Shown here: piece after piece, positions 22,163 through 33,867 of the stretch
Position numbering within the stretch: the first letter of the stretch is position 1
How the letters are laid out: each line of letters begins with the position of its first letter
Assembly (NCBI GenBank): GCA_963678705.1
Contig: OY783208.1
Location: forward strand, 7,750,001-7,814,000
Origin: Panorpa germanica
Taxonomy: Eukaryota; Arthropoda; Insecta; Mecoptera; Panorpidae
DNA length: 64,000 bases
Reading direction: 5' to 3'
Made by a program: the position numbers and the translations under genes
The notes under the pieces: model-generated
Seen by the model: only the letters and a program-made list of their open reading frames with translations
What the model was told of the DNA's origin: nothing
Databases searched by the model: none

Positions 22163-23586
22163 ATGGATATGGAGACTGAACCTCCCGATAAAAATCCGAA
22201 CAATAAAAACAACTCTGTGACTAACAAATCATTTCCTACAGAAAAAACATCCAGTGATATGGCAGAAAACTTAAATAACAATAGGGACAATGTTAAAAAA
22301 ATATATAATAATTTATACAACACAAAAACAAAATATGACTCGTATAAAGTAATGATAGTTAAAAATAATAGTGATGGAAATACATTTCTTAGTTCTCTTA
22401 AATTAGCAGAAATAATTTGTAAAATTAGCAATAAATCTAATATAATAGAAATTAAAAAAGTGGGAAGAAATAGAGTAATCGTTCAATGTGCTAATGCAAT
22501 ACTAGCTAACGAAATTACCAAATCAACATTGCTGAAAAACAATGGATATGAAGCGTTTATCCCATTTTACTGGTGCACAAAAGTAGCTATTATAAAAGGT
22601 GATATAGAATATACGGAAGATACAATTTTAAATAATATAGAGTGTCCACCTTTTAAAGTAACGAGAGTGCAAAGGCTAAATCGAAAAATAAGAGTTGACG
22701 GAGCTATAAAATATGAACCCAGTACAACAGTGGAACTATTCTTTAAAGGACTTGCAATTCCTGCTTATGTTTACATGTGGAGAGTGAGACGGGCATGTGA
22801 ACCATTTGTACAACAGACGATACAATGTTATAATTGTTTTAAATTTGAAAATGCAGCCACAAAATGCAGAGCAAAAGTAGCAAAATGTAAATTCTGCGGA
22901 AGTGAAGATCATTTACGTACTGCATGCACATCTCCTAACCCGACATGCATAAATTGTAAACTTAACCACGAGGCTACAGACAATGAATGTCCTGAAAAAA
23001 AAGAAAAATCAAGATAAAAGATCTCATGGCCCAACACAATCTCAGTTTTTATGAAGCAAAATTAGAATTAATAGAAAAAAATACAGACTATTTATACTCA
23101 GTAAGAACTCAAAATTCTTTTGAAGCTCTAAACTACAATGAGACTTTTCCCAATATCACAAATAAATACAATAGTATCAACATAATACCAGCATACAAAG
23201 CAAACCCTTAAACCAGAAGAACCAATACCAGAGTGAATAAATCAAATACAGGTAACTCATTACAAAGATCTTACAGTCAACCACAACCTACGACATCCAC
23301 TAAAGAACCAATTCCAAAAAGAAAAAGAGAAGAAAAGAAACCTAAAAATGAAGAAAGCGACACATACCTTAAGAAAACTAATCAAGGAAAAAACAGAAAA
23401 CAAATCAACCAACAGAAACCTGATATTACAATGGAAAATAATGATAATGATACCTGCTATACATCAATATATAATAAAAATAATGATGACAAAATTAAAG
23501 ATACAAACATAGACCCAAATATTACATCCCAATCTCTTAGAAGCTACAAGAAACATATATCTAGTGTACAATGGCCAAACTTGTAA
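22163..23586 (+). pseudogene. LINE ORF1 (gag-like, CCHC knuckles), broken
   Basis: ATG at 22163 follows the 5' leader. The protein has an Asn/Lys-rich start, an RNA-recognition-like middle, and knuckles around CYNCFKFENAATKCRAKVAKC, CKFCGSEDHLRTAC and CINCKLNHEATDNECP. The frame stops at 23017. A shifted frame continues with MAQHNLSFYEAKLELIEKN, is cut by a TAA at 23209-23211, then continues to 23586 with a Lys/Gln-rich tail. ORF1 proteins package the LINE RNA. At least one frameshift and one nonsense codon are present. Confidence 0.75.
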
Positions 23587-23791
23587 GAAAACATCGATAT
23601 ATAAATTAAGTTTAATTTTTTTTTCTTTAATAAAAACTCTATTCACATCACTGAACCTAATCGTTTAATAAATTTACTAAAATATTAAATCAACAACAAT
23701 TATATAAACATAAAGAAAAAATAAAATATATAAATAAATCGAAAAACAAGACATCAGATATAAAAATTAATCATTAATTAAAACAGTTAAA

Positions 23792-26700
23792 ATGATAAAT
23801 TTTATTCAATGGAACTGCAGAGGAGTCAGATATATTAAAGAGGAATTACAACATATGTTACAGAAGCATAACATACATATATGCATACTATCAGAAACGT
23901 TTTTAACAAAAAATCTCAATTTCAACATCAAAGGCTATTTTATTGAAAGAGAAGATAGGATACAGAATACAAACTATAATCCCCACGGGGGTGTTGCTAT
24001 CTTAATTCATAAATCTATAAAATATAAACGAGTAATGCTAAATAACCCATTTAATTCGGTCGAAATAGCTGGAATAATTATAACACATAACGAAACTGAT
24101 GTAATATGTATTTTATCAATCTATGCTAAACCGAATCATAAACTATCTAATTCAAACTGATCACAGATAAAACAACAAATAGATGTTCCTGTTATACTTG
24201 CTGGAGATTTTAACGCGACTAATCTTGCTTGGGATATAAACTGTCCAGGTAGTCAGTATGAAGGTAACGAATTGTTAGAATTCATAGAAATCGAAAATCT
24301 AAATATTATCAACGATGATAAACCAACTAGAGTAAGCAATCTCAGTACAAGGGACAGTATATTGGATCTCACATTGGTATCTATGACGTTAACACAACAA
24401 ATTACTTCGTGGCAAGTTCTTGCAGATAGTTAAGGTAGTGATCACTACCCAATTTTTTTCTGTCTGAATGACAATAATAAAGACCGTTACCGTACATCAG
24501 AATGTTTAACGAAGAGAAATTTCCGAAAAGCAGATTGGGAGAAATATAGCCCTGAAATAGAAAGCAAAATTTCAAACCTTATCACAAATGGAATCACAAG
24601 TAACCCCCAATATGTTGAAAACAAATACAAACAATTTAGAGATGTTATTAATGATTCGGCAGACATACATATTCCATCTACCAGATTGTATAATATAACT
24701 CCTAATAAAATAAAACCGTCTTGGTGGGACACAGAGTGCAATAAAATGATAGCTCAAAGAAAATTAGCACTAACTATTTTTAATAAAAACATGACAATGG
24801 CGAATTATTTAAATTATAAAAAACATCAAGCTAAACCAGACGATATTTTAGAGCCAGGAAAAAAATAGAATGGCAGGATTTCTGCGACAATTTAAACCCA
24901 AACACAGCAACCAACATTGTTTGGAATAATATAAGAAAAATTAACAATAAAAGCTATAGTACTAAAAGGATAAGTGATAATGAAAATTTAATAGAAGAAT
25001 TCATTAAAAAAAATTTTCCACAGAACAACAATTTAAATATTACTACCACCACCACCATAAAAGATAATTTTCTAGATAATAACATAAATATAAATGAAGT
25101 AAATTTCGCGTTAAATCATAATAAAAACAGTAGCACAGGATTTGATAGAATAAATTACAAAATGATACAAAACTTACCCGACAATGCAATAAATCATCTT
25201 ACACAAATATATAATCTGTCATTAAACACTGCTGATATACCATTAGACTGGAAAAAACATATCGTTGTTCCTATATTAAAACCAGGAAAAGATCCAAACA
25301 AAGAAGAATCATTCAGACCAATTACTTTACTATCATGTATGGGCAAAACTATGGAATCAATCATCAAAAACAGAGTGGAATGGTATCTCGAACATCATAA
25401 AAGATTACCTGAGTTACAATTTGCTTTTAGAAAAACAAGAAGTACGCAGCATAACTTAAACATATTGAATATCGATATACAAAGAACATATAGTAAAAAT
25501 CATTATATGATAGCTGCTTTCATTGACATTGAAGCTGCTTATGACAATGTTAATCTTAAAATATTAAAAGAAAAAGTAGAAAACATAGGTATATCTTCCA
25601 AAATATCCAACTGGATTATAAACTACTTCCAAAATCGAGAAATAACAGTTAGATACAATAATAAGTTAACTGGTCCTATACTATGTAATCACGGAATTCC
25701 ACAAGGCTCAATATTATCTCCCTTATTATTCAACATATACACAGAAAAGTTAACAACACTATCAGATAACAACATAACAGTACTGATGTATGCAGATGAC
25801 ATGGTTATTTATAGTTTGGGTCATACACAAGATATAGCTCAAAACAGATTACAATCAAAATTAAGAAAACTAGATATTTTACTAAAGGAAATCAAATTAA
25901 ATATATCGTCAGAAAAAAGTAAAATAGTTATATTTACAAGGCATAGAATAAACTACAGTCCAAAAATAACCAGCAGAAATAAAAATATAACTGTTAGTTC
26001 AAATATCAAATTTCTGGGTATATTCTTTGATACGAAAAGCACTTGGGCGAAAGAAATTGCACATATTATTAACAAATGTCAAAAAGGCTTAAAGGCTTGA
26101 ATTTGATGCGATGTATAGCAGGATACAAATGGGGTGCACACCCAACAACCTTAATAAAAATATATAAAGCTATTGTTAGACCGCATATTAACTATTCAAG
26201 TACTATGATCTGCACCGCAAATAACTCAAGATTAAAAAAAATTGAAATTATACAAAACAAATGTTTAAGAATAATATTAGGTGCGATGGTTTCAACACCA
26301 ATATAAATCCTCAACTATCAAACTAATATTCCTCCGGTAAATATCAGAATACAACAAATATCAGACAGTTCCTTTTGTAAAAACAGACATAACCCATGTG
26401 GCCCCTTAAATACAAGATTATCTAAACTATATGTTCTTTATAATAAACCATATTGGACAACTCATAAAAAACCGGCACTTTTAACTAGTTTTGATAGATA
26501 TAATAACTTAAACTTAGAGGTACATAACACTATACCTTTTTTTAAATTTCCATTAGAAATAAGCATGACAAGAATACATACAGAAATAAATTTGTTCAAG
26601 AAGAATGACAGTAAGGAAATATCTTATCAAAAATATATGGAATATATAACAAAAGATGATATAAACTGGAGTATATGGTTTACCGATGGTTCATTCGAAA

Positions 26701-27527
26701 AAAACTCTAAAACTGGAGGAATTGGCATTTTCAATTATAATACAGATCAACAGTACAAATACAAACTTAACAATATCACAAATTCTTATAATACAGAAAT
26801 AACAACAATAATGAAATTACTAGAAATAATACAAAACACTGACAATAAAAATATATTAATCTTCACTGATTCTCGTAGTGTTTGTTTATCTATAAATAAC
26901 AATACATTCAAAAACAATAACAATAACAAAATATGCTCAATTAAAGAATATATTTTAAAAATGGAAAAAAGTGATATCAATGTTAAACTTATTTGGATTC
27001 CTGGACATGAAGGCATAAAAGGAAATGAAATAGCTGACAAACTTGCCAAAGAAGCTTGTGTAGATGGGGAAATAATCGAAATAAATTGGTCAATAAATGA
27101 TTCCAAAAAAATAATTAAAGAAAATTGTATGGCAGAATGGCAGAATATATATAATGAGAAAAGTCAAAGTACTGGAAAAAATTTTTTTGCAGCGAATCAA
27201 AAAATTCCAACAACCACATGGTTTAATAAAAATCATTCACGGAGATATATTTCAACAAATTGTCGAATGAAATCTGGGATTTCTAGATGTCCAGCTCATC
27301 TATACAAAATAAATATAAAAGACACACCAAATTGTAGGTGTGGAGAAGAAGGTTCTTTGGACCATATAATTCTAGGGTGTCATCTTTTAGCATCAAAAAT
27401 TGATAGACTTTTAAATAAATTATGTATTATAACACAGTTCCCAGTCAACATGTCCTATTTAATGACAAATGAAACAACAGCAGAAATAGTAACAAACTTT
27501 GTGGTAGAAAACAATATAGAAGTGTAA
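23792..27527 (+). pseudogene. LINE ORF2: endonuclease, reverse transcriptase, RNase H, broken
   Basis: Starts MINFIQWNCRG; the endonuclease shows LAGDFNATNLAWD and GSDHYP. The RT has FRPITLLSCMGKTMESII, FIDIEAAYDNV, HGIPQGSILSPLLFNIY and YADDM. The RNase H has WFTDGSF, FTDSRSV and WIPGHEGIKGNEIADKLA, and a CRCGEEGSLDHIILGC motif ends it. Breaks: stops at 24158-24160, about 24431 and 26304-26306, and frameshifts near 24860 (A-run) and 26090. This polyprotein would nick DNA and copy the element RNA; as assembled it cannot. Confidence 0.85.
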
Positions 27528-27763
27528 TAAAAGTTAGAATATTTTATTTAGTATGTATTTAATTTTAAGTTTAATTTTTTAAAAGAATCAATTTATTTGT
27601 ATTTATTAAAATAATTATAATTTATATGTAAATTTTTTATATAATTTTACAAATAAAATTCAATGGCAAGAAGGCTGAATAAGCCAAAGCCTAAATAAAA
27701 AAAAAATATATATAGCTTCATTTTCATGCATGTTTTTGTCCAACCAATGTTTTTAATAAAAAC

Positions 27764-27946
27764 TACCGCCTGTGTTGTTCCGGATGCACCGACAAAGGGC
27801 AGCTCAGGATGCTCCAGTTGCAGGATCAACGTTTAAGGAAAATCAAGTTTTGCTTTATGATTGTCCTGCACCAAATATCTTGCACGGAGGACCCGTCATC
27901 TACTGCAGAAATAGAAATTGGCTGCCAGAGATTCCCAGTTGCATGA
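27764..27946 (+). pseudogene. CCP/sushi module 3 exon, frameshifted, GC donor
   Basis: The frame reads DAPVAGSTFKENQVLLYDC, then GGPVIYCRNRNWLPEIPSCM, which matches the second half of a sushi module. The first half (CVVPDAPTKGS) is in another frame, so one indel lies near 27800. The donor position has A|GCGAGT instead of GT, but in the same phase 1 as the other modules. No acceptor AG was found upstream; the LINE 3' end lies only about 50 bp away. Confidence 0.6.
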
Positions 27947-28060
27947 GCGAGTTAAAAACAACTTGGAATTCGTAATAATTTGTTTTTGACAAGTAGACAA
28001 CCTAAATTGTTTGCAATGTACTTGTATTGGAGGTTTATGGACATTTCTCTTTATTTTTAG

Positions 28061-28266
28061 GCAACAAACTCTGCACTTTGCCTGCAGTTGCAGTCAACGG
28101 TAGAATAATCAATTCTGTGGGTGATGTGGATCATTTACTTCCGGGAATTCAAGTTCCCAGTTTATCTAATATTGAATATTCATGCGACGCAACGTTTGAG
28201 CTCACTGGAATTGCCAGTATCTCCTGCTACGATAGATCATGGTCATCAGAGTTAGTTCTCTTCAAA
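28061..28266 (+). pseudogene. CCP/sushi module 4 exon, last Cys lost
   Basis: Acceptor TTATTTTTAG, then NKLCTLPAVAVNGRI, IEYSCDATFELTGIASISC and YDRSWSSE. The expected terminal Cys codon is not in frame; the exon end (TTCAAA|GTGAAC) seems altered. The block YSCDATFEL is almost the same as in module 2 (YSCDATFEI), which suggests internal exon duplication. Confidence 0.65.
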
Positions 28267-28369
28267 GTGAACCATCAGTTAACTTACTGATCTTCATGTT
28301 AATCACGTTTAGTTAATGTTGGCTTAAATATTTCCACCTGTCTTTAATAACTTTAAATATTTTTGACAG

Positions 28370-28573
28370 AAAGTACGAACTGTATCTTGCCGGATCTTCC
28401 TGTAACGGGCACCTACTCGATAGTTGGATCAATGGAAGCTCCAGTACCTGGTGCTGCCATTGCACGAAACAAAACCTTGCGCTACAACTGTATAAAAAAG
28501 AACAACGGCCACACAGAGCAGGTCATCGTCTGCTCTGATGGAAAATGGCTGCCGGGTGTCTTAAATTGTCTTG
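28370..28573 (+). CDS. CCP/sushi module 5 exon
   Basis: Phase-1 exon with NCILPDLPVTGTYSIVGSME, NKTLRYNCIKKN and QVIVCSDGKWLPGVLNC, ending CTTG|GTAAG. All four Cys and the Trp are in place and no lesion is seen. Confidence 0.75.
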
Positions 28574-28729
28574 GTAAGTGAAACAAGCTGTTACTTAAAC
28601 TTACTAATCGCAGATCGTCTGCTTGCTTGAATAGTCAGGATAATTATTAAATAAAGAATTACCATGAATTTCCATGAATTCTATGAATTCACCCATATGC
28701 TCAGAATAACCAAGATGACTTAATTACAG

Positions 28730-29481
28730 ATACGCCTGCAGATTGTGGAGATATCCTAAGCAGTACATCCGGCATTTATGCTATACAACCCACAATGGAG
28801 AGTGAACCGTTTGAGGCCTTTTGTGATCTGACATTGGCCGGACAGAAATGGACAGTAAGTTGTTTTTAACACAGTTAAAACATAAATTTAAGATTTATTG
28901 ATAAGTAAAATAAATTACCTAATGTATTATATTCTCTGACTCAATTTATTGCTTTTGTAATCATGGAATAATCTTTCTTAATAGAATAACAAATCGCCTT
29001 GGACATTTGCAACCTTATACTAATTTTTTCAAGGATTAAATGCATTTATAGTATCTTTAGAAATACTTTAGGTAAAAAAAATGTATGTCCTTATTTCAGG
29101 TGATACATCAGAGATTTAATGGGGAGGTAAACTTCTATAGAAATTATGCAGAATACAGTTACGGATTCGGCGGCAAAACTTGCAGTCATTGGCTTGGACT
29201 CGAGCACATCCATGAGGTAGATCAGTTTCCATTTGTTAACAACATTTCAACATCATCAATTAGCGTGAAAGTTAGCAGTCTGTTGCTGTCAACACTCAGA
29301 AGAAATGGAATTAATAATGACTTGTATTTATTACAGATCACAAAAGGAGGACACCATGAGCTGTACGTTGAGCTGGAGGCGCATAACGGGTCCAAGTTGT
29401 ACGCCCGTTACGAGACCTTTATCGTCGGCTCTTCCAGTACTGGATTCCAGCTGACAATTAGCGGTTACAGCGGAACTGCCG
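28730..29481 (+). CDS. Fibrinogen-related domain, N-terminal part, three exons (incomplete)
   Basis: Exons 28730-28854, 29100-29216 and 29337-29481 join in phase. They read PADCGDILSSTSGIYAIQP, FCDLTLAGQKWT, VIHQRFNGEVNFYRNY, YSYGFGGKTCSHWLGLEHIH and YVELEAHNGSKLYARYETF, the start of a fibrinogen-like (FReD) fold. FReDs are lectin-like recognition domains. The 120-bp intron 29217-29336 is open in frame and easily mistaken for coding. The C-terminal half (Ca-binding and final Cys pair) was not found before 32.5 kb, so the gene is truncated or continues elsewhere. Confidence 0.75.
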
Positions 29482-30654
29482 GTAAGTTTTGTTACTTGTA
29501 CCCTTTCTAAACTTCCGGTCAAGTGCAGTTAGTTTTGTGTTTTACTCTAACAATGAAACTAAAACGAAAACGAAGCCGCGCAAAACAAAAACACACAGGG
29601 AGGGAAAGAAATAAAATGAACGGAACCACGAGACAAAAAGAGAGAGAGAGAGAGGACACATTGGGAATAATTATTGGAATAATTAGTCCGACATCTTAAT
29701 TAAATAAAAATTCCACTTGTAAAACTAATTTGTTAATGAATTTGTCTGTGATGAACAGTACAGGGTGTCCATAAGGCGACTACTAAATTATTTAAGTAGC
29801 GTAAATGTGGCAACCCAAACAATGGGGAACATGCCTTCAATCGAAAAGTCATTAATTTGCTTAAAACCCTGGAATTTTATATACAGTTTATTAGTAGGAC
29901 ATCTTCGAAAAATTGAAGTTTGAGTTGAATATGCAGTTGTGTGTAAAATTGAACCCTATACCTGGATCAATATTCAGATAATTCAGAAATGGAATGGAAT
30001 GCTTGGAGCTCGAATATTCGTAGATGTCTCACTAATGAACTGGATATTAGTCGCTCATAATCCAACGCAGCTAAGTTCAAATAGAAGTTAGAGAATGAAT
30101 GTTTTCTAATGCATAGAGGAACATAGCCATAGGCAGAAGTTACAAAAAGAAGTAGAGAACCCTTTGGTAATTAAAAAGAATTTTATTTGTTCCATTAAAA
30201 TTTAGAAAAATCAGAAAATATCAAAGAATGGACTTAACCGCGTTGTCTTTTAGGCGGCTCATCTTGTAAGTTGTATCTCGGTGGGACAAAACTTTGCAAC
30301 GATGTTATAATTTAAAACGCGGTTGCAAAATTTTACCCAAATGTACTTATAAAAAAACAATTAAAACTAAAATTACAAAAAAAAAATATTCCGAGAGTTG
30401 CTTAAAACAATGAAAGAAAATAGGAAAATCTCTCTCTCTCTCTCTCTCTCTCTGTCTGTCTGTCTCTCATTTACTTTCGTCTTTTTTATTATAAATTTAT
30501 ATATTATATTTATATAAATATAATAATAAAAAATGTATTTTATTTTAACATACAACGTGTCCCAAAATTCAACTATTAGCGAGCACAAGAGGGTGGACCT
30601 GCTCATGACTACAAGTGAAAAAAAAATAAAAAATTTATGTCACTTTGTTTTGAA
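29482..30654. other. Spacer with simple repeats and old repeat DNA
   Basis: An (AG)n run at 29637-29654 and a (TC)n run at 30428-30468 are present. CAGGGTGTCCATAAGGCG near 29760 and GTGTCCCAAAATTCAAC near 30560 look like ends of old DNA-transposon copies, but no full element can be bounded. No fibrinogen C-terminal exon was found. Confidence 0.4.
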
Positions 30655-30907
30655 CCCAGTAAACAATTTGGTGAAGTGCCCTATTTAGTGACGTTTCTAT
30701 CACTATTTCACTTCAATTATAGTTCGCATCAACTTTATCTTCATTTTACTCCGACAGGTGGAGTAATTTCGCCATCTGTAGCCAATAAAGTAGACATTTT
30801 ATATGAAAAAATGTGAGAAACGGAACTATAAATGAACTCTTTCTGGACAAAAAAATCATGACGCATCTTCAATATGATGTCAAAGTGACTCCAAAATGTT
30901 TACTGGG
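30655..30907 (-). mobile_element. MITE, copy 2 (253 bp)
   Basis: Reverse-orientation copy of the element at 11483-11734, with better preserved ends (CCCAGTAAACA... and ...CCAAAATGTTTACTGGG). The two agree through the interior, for example TATCACTATTTCACTTCAAT and GTCAAAGTGACTCC. Confidence 0.9.
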
Positions 30908-32522
30908 AAATTACAAAAAAAAATTAAAATCTTTCGAAAATGAAACACCTTAAAATGTTTTTAACTACCATGACCACCATTTTTCTAATATTTCTGATTT
31001 TTTTTTTGTATCGGCAACCTAATAGCACTGCTATCCACCCCAACCATTAAAAATCTCAGAATGCTAATAGATTTTACACAAAAATCAATTCAAATTTTTT
31101 TCTTCCCTAAACTTTTTACAGATTTTTACTTTCAGTCCACTTTAACTCATCGTGCTGTAAAAAAAAGCATGAACACTACAATTTTTTTTTTAAGTTGGGG
31201 CAACTATCCAAAAATCTAAAATGGTATAATATTCCTGAAAAAAAAAATTTAAAAAAAATTATGCATACTATTTCTAAACAAAAACCAAATTTCATAAAAT
31301 TGTTGTTGTTGATAGTTACCACTATTACAATTCCCCAAAATAGATTTTTTATTGTTGAATGAATTAAAACCAATGGTAGAAACAATTTATCATTTATTTT
31401 ATAAATTTATTACATTATTTACATTCCAGTAAATGATGAATTTGTTTGCCACCAGGAATAATACATTTACAGCTGTTTCGAGGAACATTAAAATTCCAAT
31501 ATTATGCCTGCCGTAACAGGGTTAAATAAAATAAAAACTTATTATTCCTTGACTTTACTTGATTATTTCGACTACCAACAGCTACAAAACATTACCACAG
31601 CACTGGCATATCCCACTACATATTACATCATAAATATGGCCGACCATTTTTAACGCTAAAACTACGATTCAAATTTTTAATTGCTATATCTCCGTCAACA
31701 TTTATATATTTAATAAAATAGACACGTCAATACACATTTATTAACATCAAGTTCAATCAACAATTGAGGAATCAACCACTAAAAAATGAGGATACAAGCC
31801 TATTCTAAGTTACAATTTTTTCTTGTTAGTTGGTTGATTATTTTATAAAACAATAATTTCTAATTATTTTGGTAATCTTTATTTTACTTGTTTCGTTTGC
31901 TTTTGATTCTTGTTTTGTGAATTAACACTCTTGTTTGTTTCTTCTGCACTTTGTGCTAGGCTTCACACGAGACGAGATACGGCGACAGTTTCAAAAATTT
32001 TGAGCATATCCAATAACATTCGTAACTTTAGTTTTATTTACGTAACAATATTACTTTCAAACATTACAAATATTTAACACAAGCAGCTGTTTACCACGTT
32101 TTTACATCGGGCAACACTGCTCAACTAGTATTTGTGGTGGTGCCGGTATTGTTTGCTTCTGCACTTAACTGTACTTAACAATGCTTGCACTAGATAATAA
32201 ATGCAAAAGATTCTTTATTTTCTTTTCTACGTTTCACTTTAATAACTGAAGTAACTATTTTGAGTAAAGAAAGATAAAAAAAAAATGTTGTTTATAAAAA
32301 AATCTTTAATTTATTTTAAATGAATGAGGTAATTAATAAAAGATAAAAACTTCTTATGTATAGTTATCTAAAAGTTATATAAAGGTATCTAAAATTTATT
32401 TATCTACTTTAAATAATTATTTCACTAATATTATGCTATGTTATATACATATTACATAATCTATATATTTACATTTCTATAAAATTATTATAACATTTTG
32501 GAGTCAAAACCATGTTTAGCCT
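30908..32522. other. AT-rich spacer downstream of the LRR receptor gene
   Basis: No coding region is supported. 31660-31760 (TTAATTGCTATATCTCCGTC) resembles common insect repeat tails. The stretch just before 32522 would hold the 3' UTR and polyadenylation region of the minus-strand receptor gene. Confidence 0.4.
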
Positions 32523-32587
32523 TCAGCCAATTTCCTCATAATGATTATCTTCTGGCTTATTGTCCTGTTGTTCCAGGGGTTGGGGCC
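32523..32587 (-). CDS. LRR receptor-like gene, last exon (cytoplasmic tail end)
   Basis: After acceptor TTTCAG the phase-1 exon reads GPQPLEQQDNKPEDNHYEEIG and stops at 32523. It joins in frame to the exon at 32723-32923. NHYEEIG is a third tyrosine-acidic motif like the two LYDDVG motifs in the preceding exon. Supported by splice phase and motif continuity; no transcript was available. Confidence 0.7.
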
Positions 32588-32722
32588 CTGAAACATTCGA
32601 AACACACATCAACTTATAATAGTGAACATACCCAATTAAAACTACCTTACTTTCTTTTTGTATTTACATTTTTTAATTATTGATTTTTCAATAATTAGGT
32701 TGGGCGTTCTCTAATTACGTAC

Positions 32723-32923
32723 CTGGAATATCAGACAGAACCGCTAAATACGTAGGCTGCACTCCTACATCGTCATAAAGTGGAGGAAATCTCAGGTAGT
32801 GATAAACAGCTCTCGCGGGTCCAACATCATCGTAAAGTTCATCTAACATAACTGCATCGTTGACATTCGGGTTCGGGTTCGTCCTTCTTCGTTGTTTATA
32901 CACATACAATATGGCGGCAATTA
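32723..32923 (-). CDS. LRR receptor-like gene, transmembrane end and tail exon
   Basis: The exon starts after CTTTTTAG in phase 1 with VIAAILYVYKQRRR: the end of a transmembrane helix and a basic stop-transfer. The tail contains two copies of a LYDDVG motif (DELYDDVGPARAVYHYL and PPLYDDVGVQPTYLAVL), then the donor CCAG|GTACGT. Tyr followed by acidic residues is typical of phosphotyrosine docking sites; that role is inference. The partner exon with the first half of the helix lies 8.9 kb away at 41814, beyond a nested retroelement. Confidence 0.75.
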
Positions 32924-33068
32924 CTAAAAAGGAACAGGAATTCTATGTAGTATTTAATAATATTATGAGCAGAGCCGTAGGTAGGTAACCAAAGGCCCCG
33001 GTGCAAAAAATCTGGGGCCCTAACTAAACTGTTTAGGTTTTATCAAGTCAAAATATATATATATATAT

Positions 33069-33362
33069 TGTTATAACACACATTCCATACGACACAAACT
33101 AACAATGTCTCTTCAGTATCTTTGCTGACCATGCACTCTAGAGATAATAAAATAGTATATAAGTAATATGTTAATCTTAATCTAGTTAGTTCAAGTTCAT
33201 GTATAATCTGCATCGCGCAGATAGTAATTAGCTGGCTCACTATTTTGAGACTAGGCATAAGCTGTATCGCGCAGTGAATATTAGTTCAAATAAATATTAT
33301 TTAAGTAAAATTAAAATAAATTGTTTTTTTTTATTAAAGTCTAAATTACTCAAACTTTAATT
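33069..33362 (+). repeat. Errantivirus 5' LTR
   Basis: Begins TGTTATAACACACATTCC and ends CAAACTTTAATT; virtually identical to 40682-40975. It carries the promoter and RNA-end signals of the element, but no TATA or initiator can be assigned with confidence. Confidence 0.95.
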
Positions 33363-33379
33363 GGCGCAGTCGGTGGGAT
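33362..33379 (+). other. Primer binding site, tRNA-Ser type
   Basis: TGGCGCAGTCGGTGGGAT follows the 5' LTR at once. It resembles the tRNA-Ser site used by the 17.6/297 group of errantiviruses (from memory). Confidence 0.8.
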
Positions 33380-33867
33380 ATTAAGGAATTACAATCGATG
33401 TAAATTTTTCCATTTTTATGGTTAACTTAATATTCCGAAACCTACAAAAATAAAGTTAAAAAATAAAGTGAACTTAATAAATAGTGGAGTGAAAAAGAAA
33501 CAGAAGTTGAAGTGCTCCGAGACTCATCGACCCACTAGCAGCAGCATATGGACATGAAGATCTCGCAAGGCATCGCGGTGATAATCGTAATGTGAGTACT
33601 CATTCATATTTCCTTTCTATATATCACACTTCCCAAAAACAAAAATTATTAACATTTTTACAATAATATTTCCTGGTAAAAAGGAGTATAAATCGTTTAT
33701 ACAGGCCTAAAACAGGTATTAAAATTAAAAAGAGGAGTGTAAATCGTTTATACAGGCCTACCAAATATCAAAAATAATATTAAAATAAAAATTACGCAAC
33801 GTAATAAAGTAATCAAATATTAATTAAAATAATAATTTTTAAAAATAAAATTACCCTATCAATTAAA

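Larger units (their letters stand above)
22001..27710 (+). mobile_element. I-type LINE, 5.7 kb, near full length, decayed
   Basis: Contains ORF1 with zinc knuckles, then an ORF2 with endonuclease, reverse transcriptase, RNase H and a C-terminal Cys/His motif; an RNase H domain is typical of the I superclade. The 3' end is GGCTGAATAAGCCAAAGCCT followed by AAATA(A)n. Flanks TATAGTTTCATTTCA (21986-22000) and TATAGCTTCATTTTCA (27711-27726) look like a diverged target-site duplication. It interrupts an intron between CCP modules 2 and 3. Confidence 0.8.

Noticed and set aside
29217..29336. Open frame continuing between two fibrinogen exons
   Set aside because: It is flanked by GAG|GTAGAT and TTATTACAG|ATC, and removing it restores the fibrinogen motif order, so it is an intron.
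33043..33258. Minus-strand frame repeated at 40665-40871
   Set aside because: It lies in the two LTRs and is repeated only for that reason.
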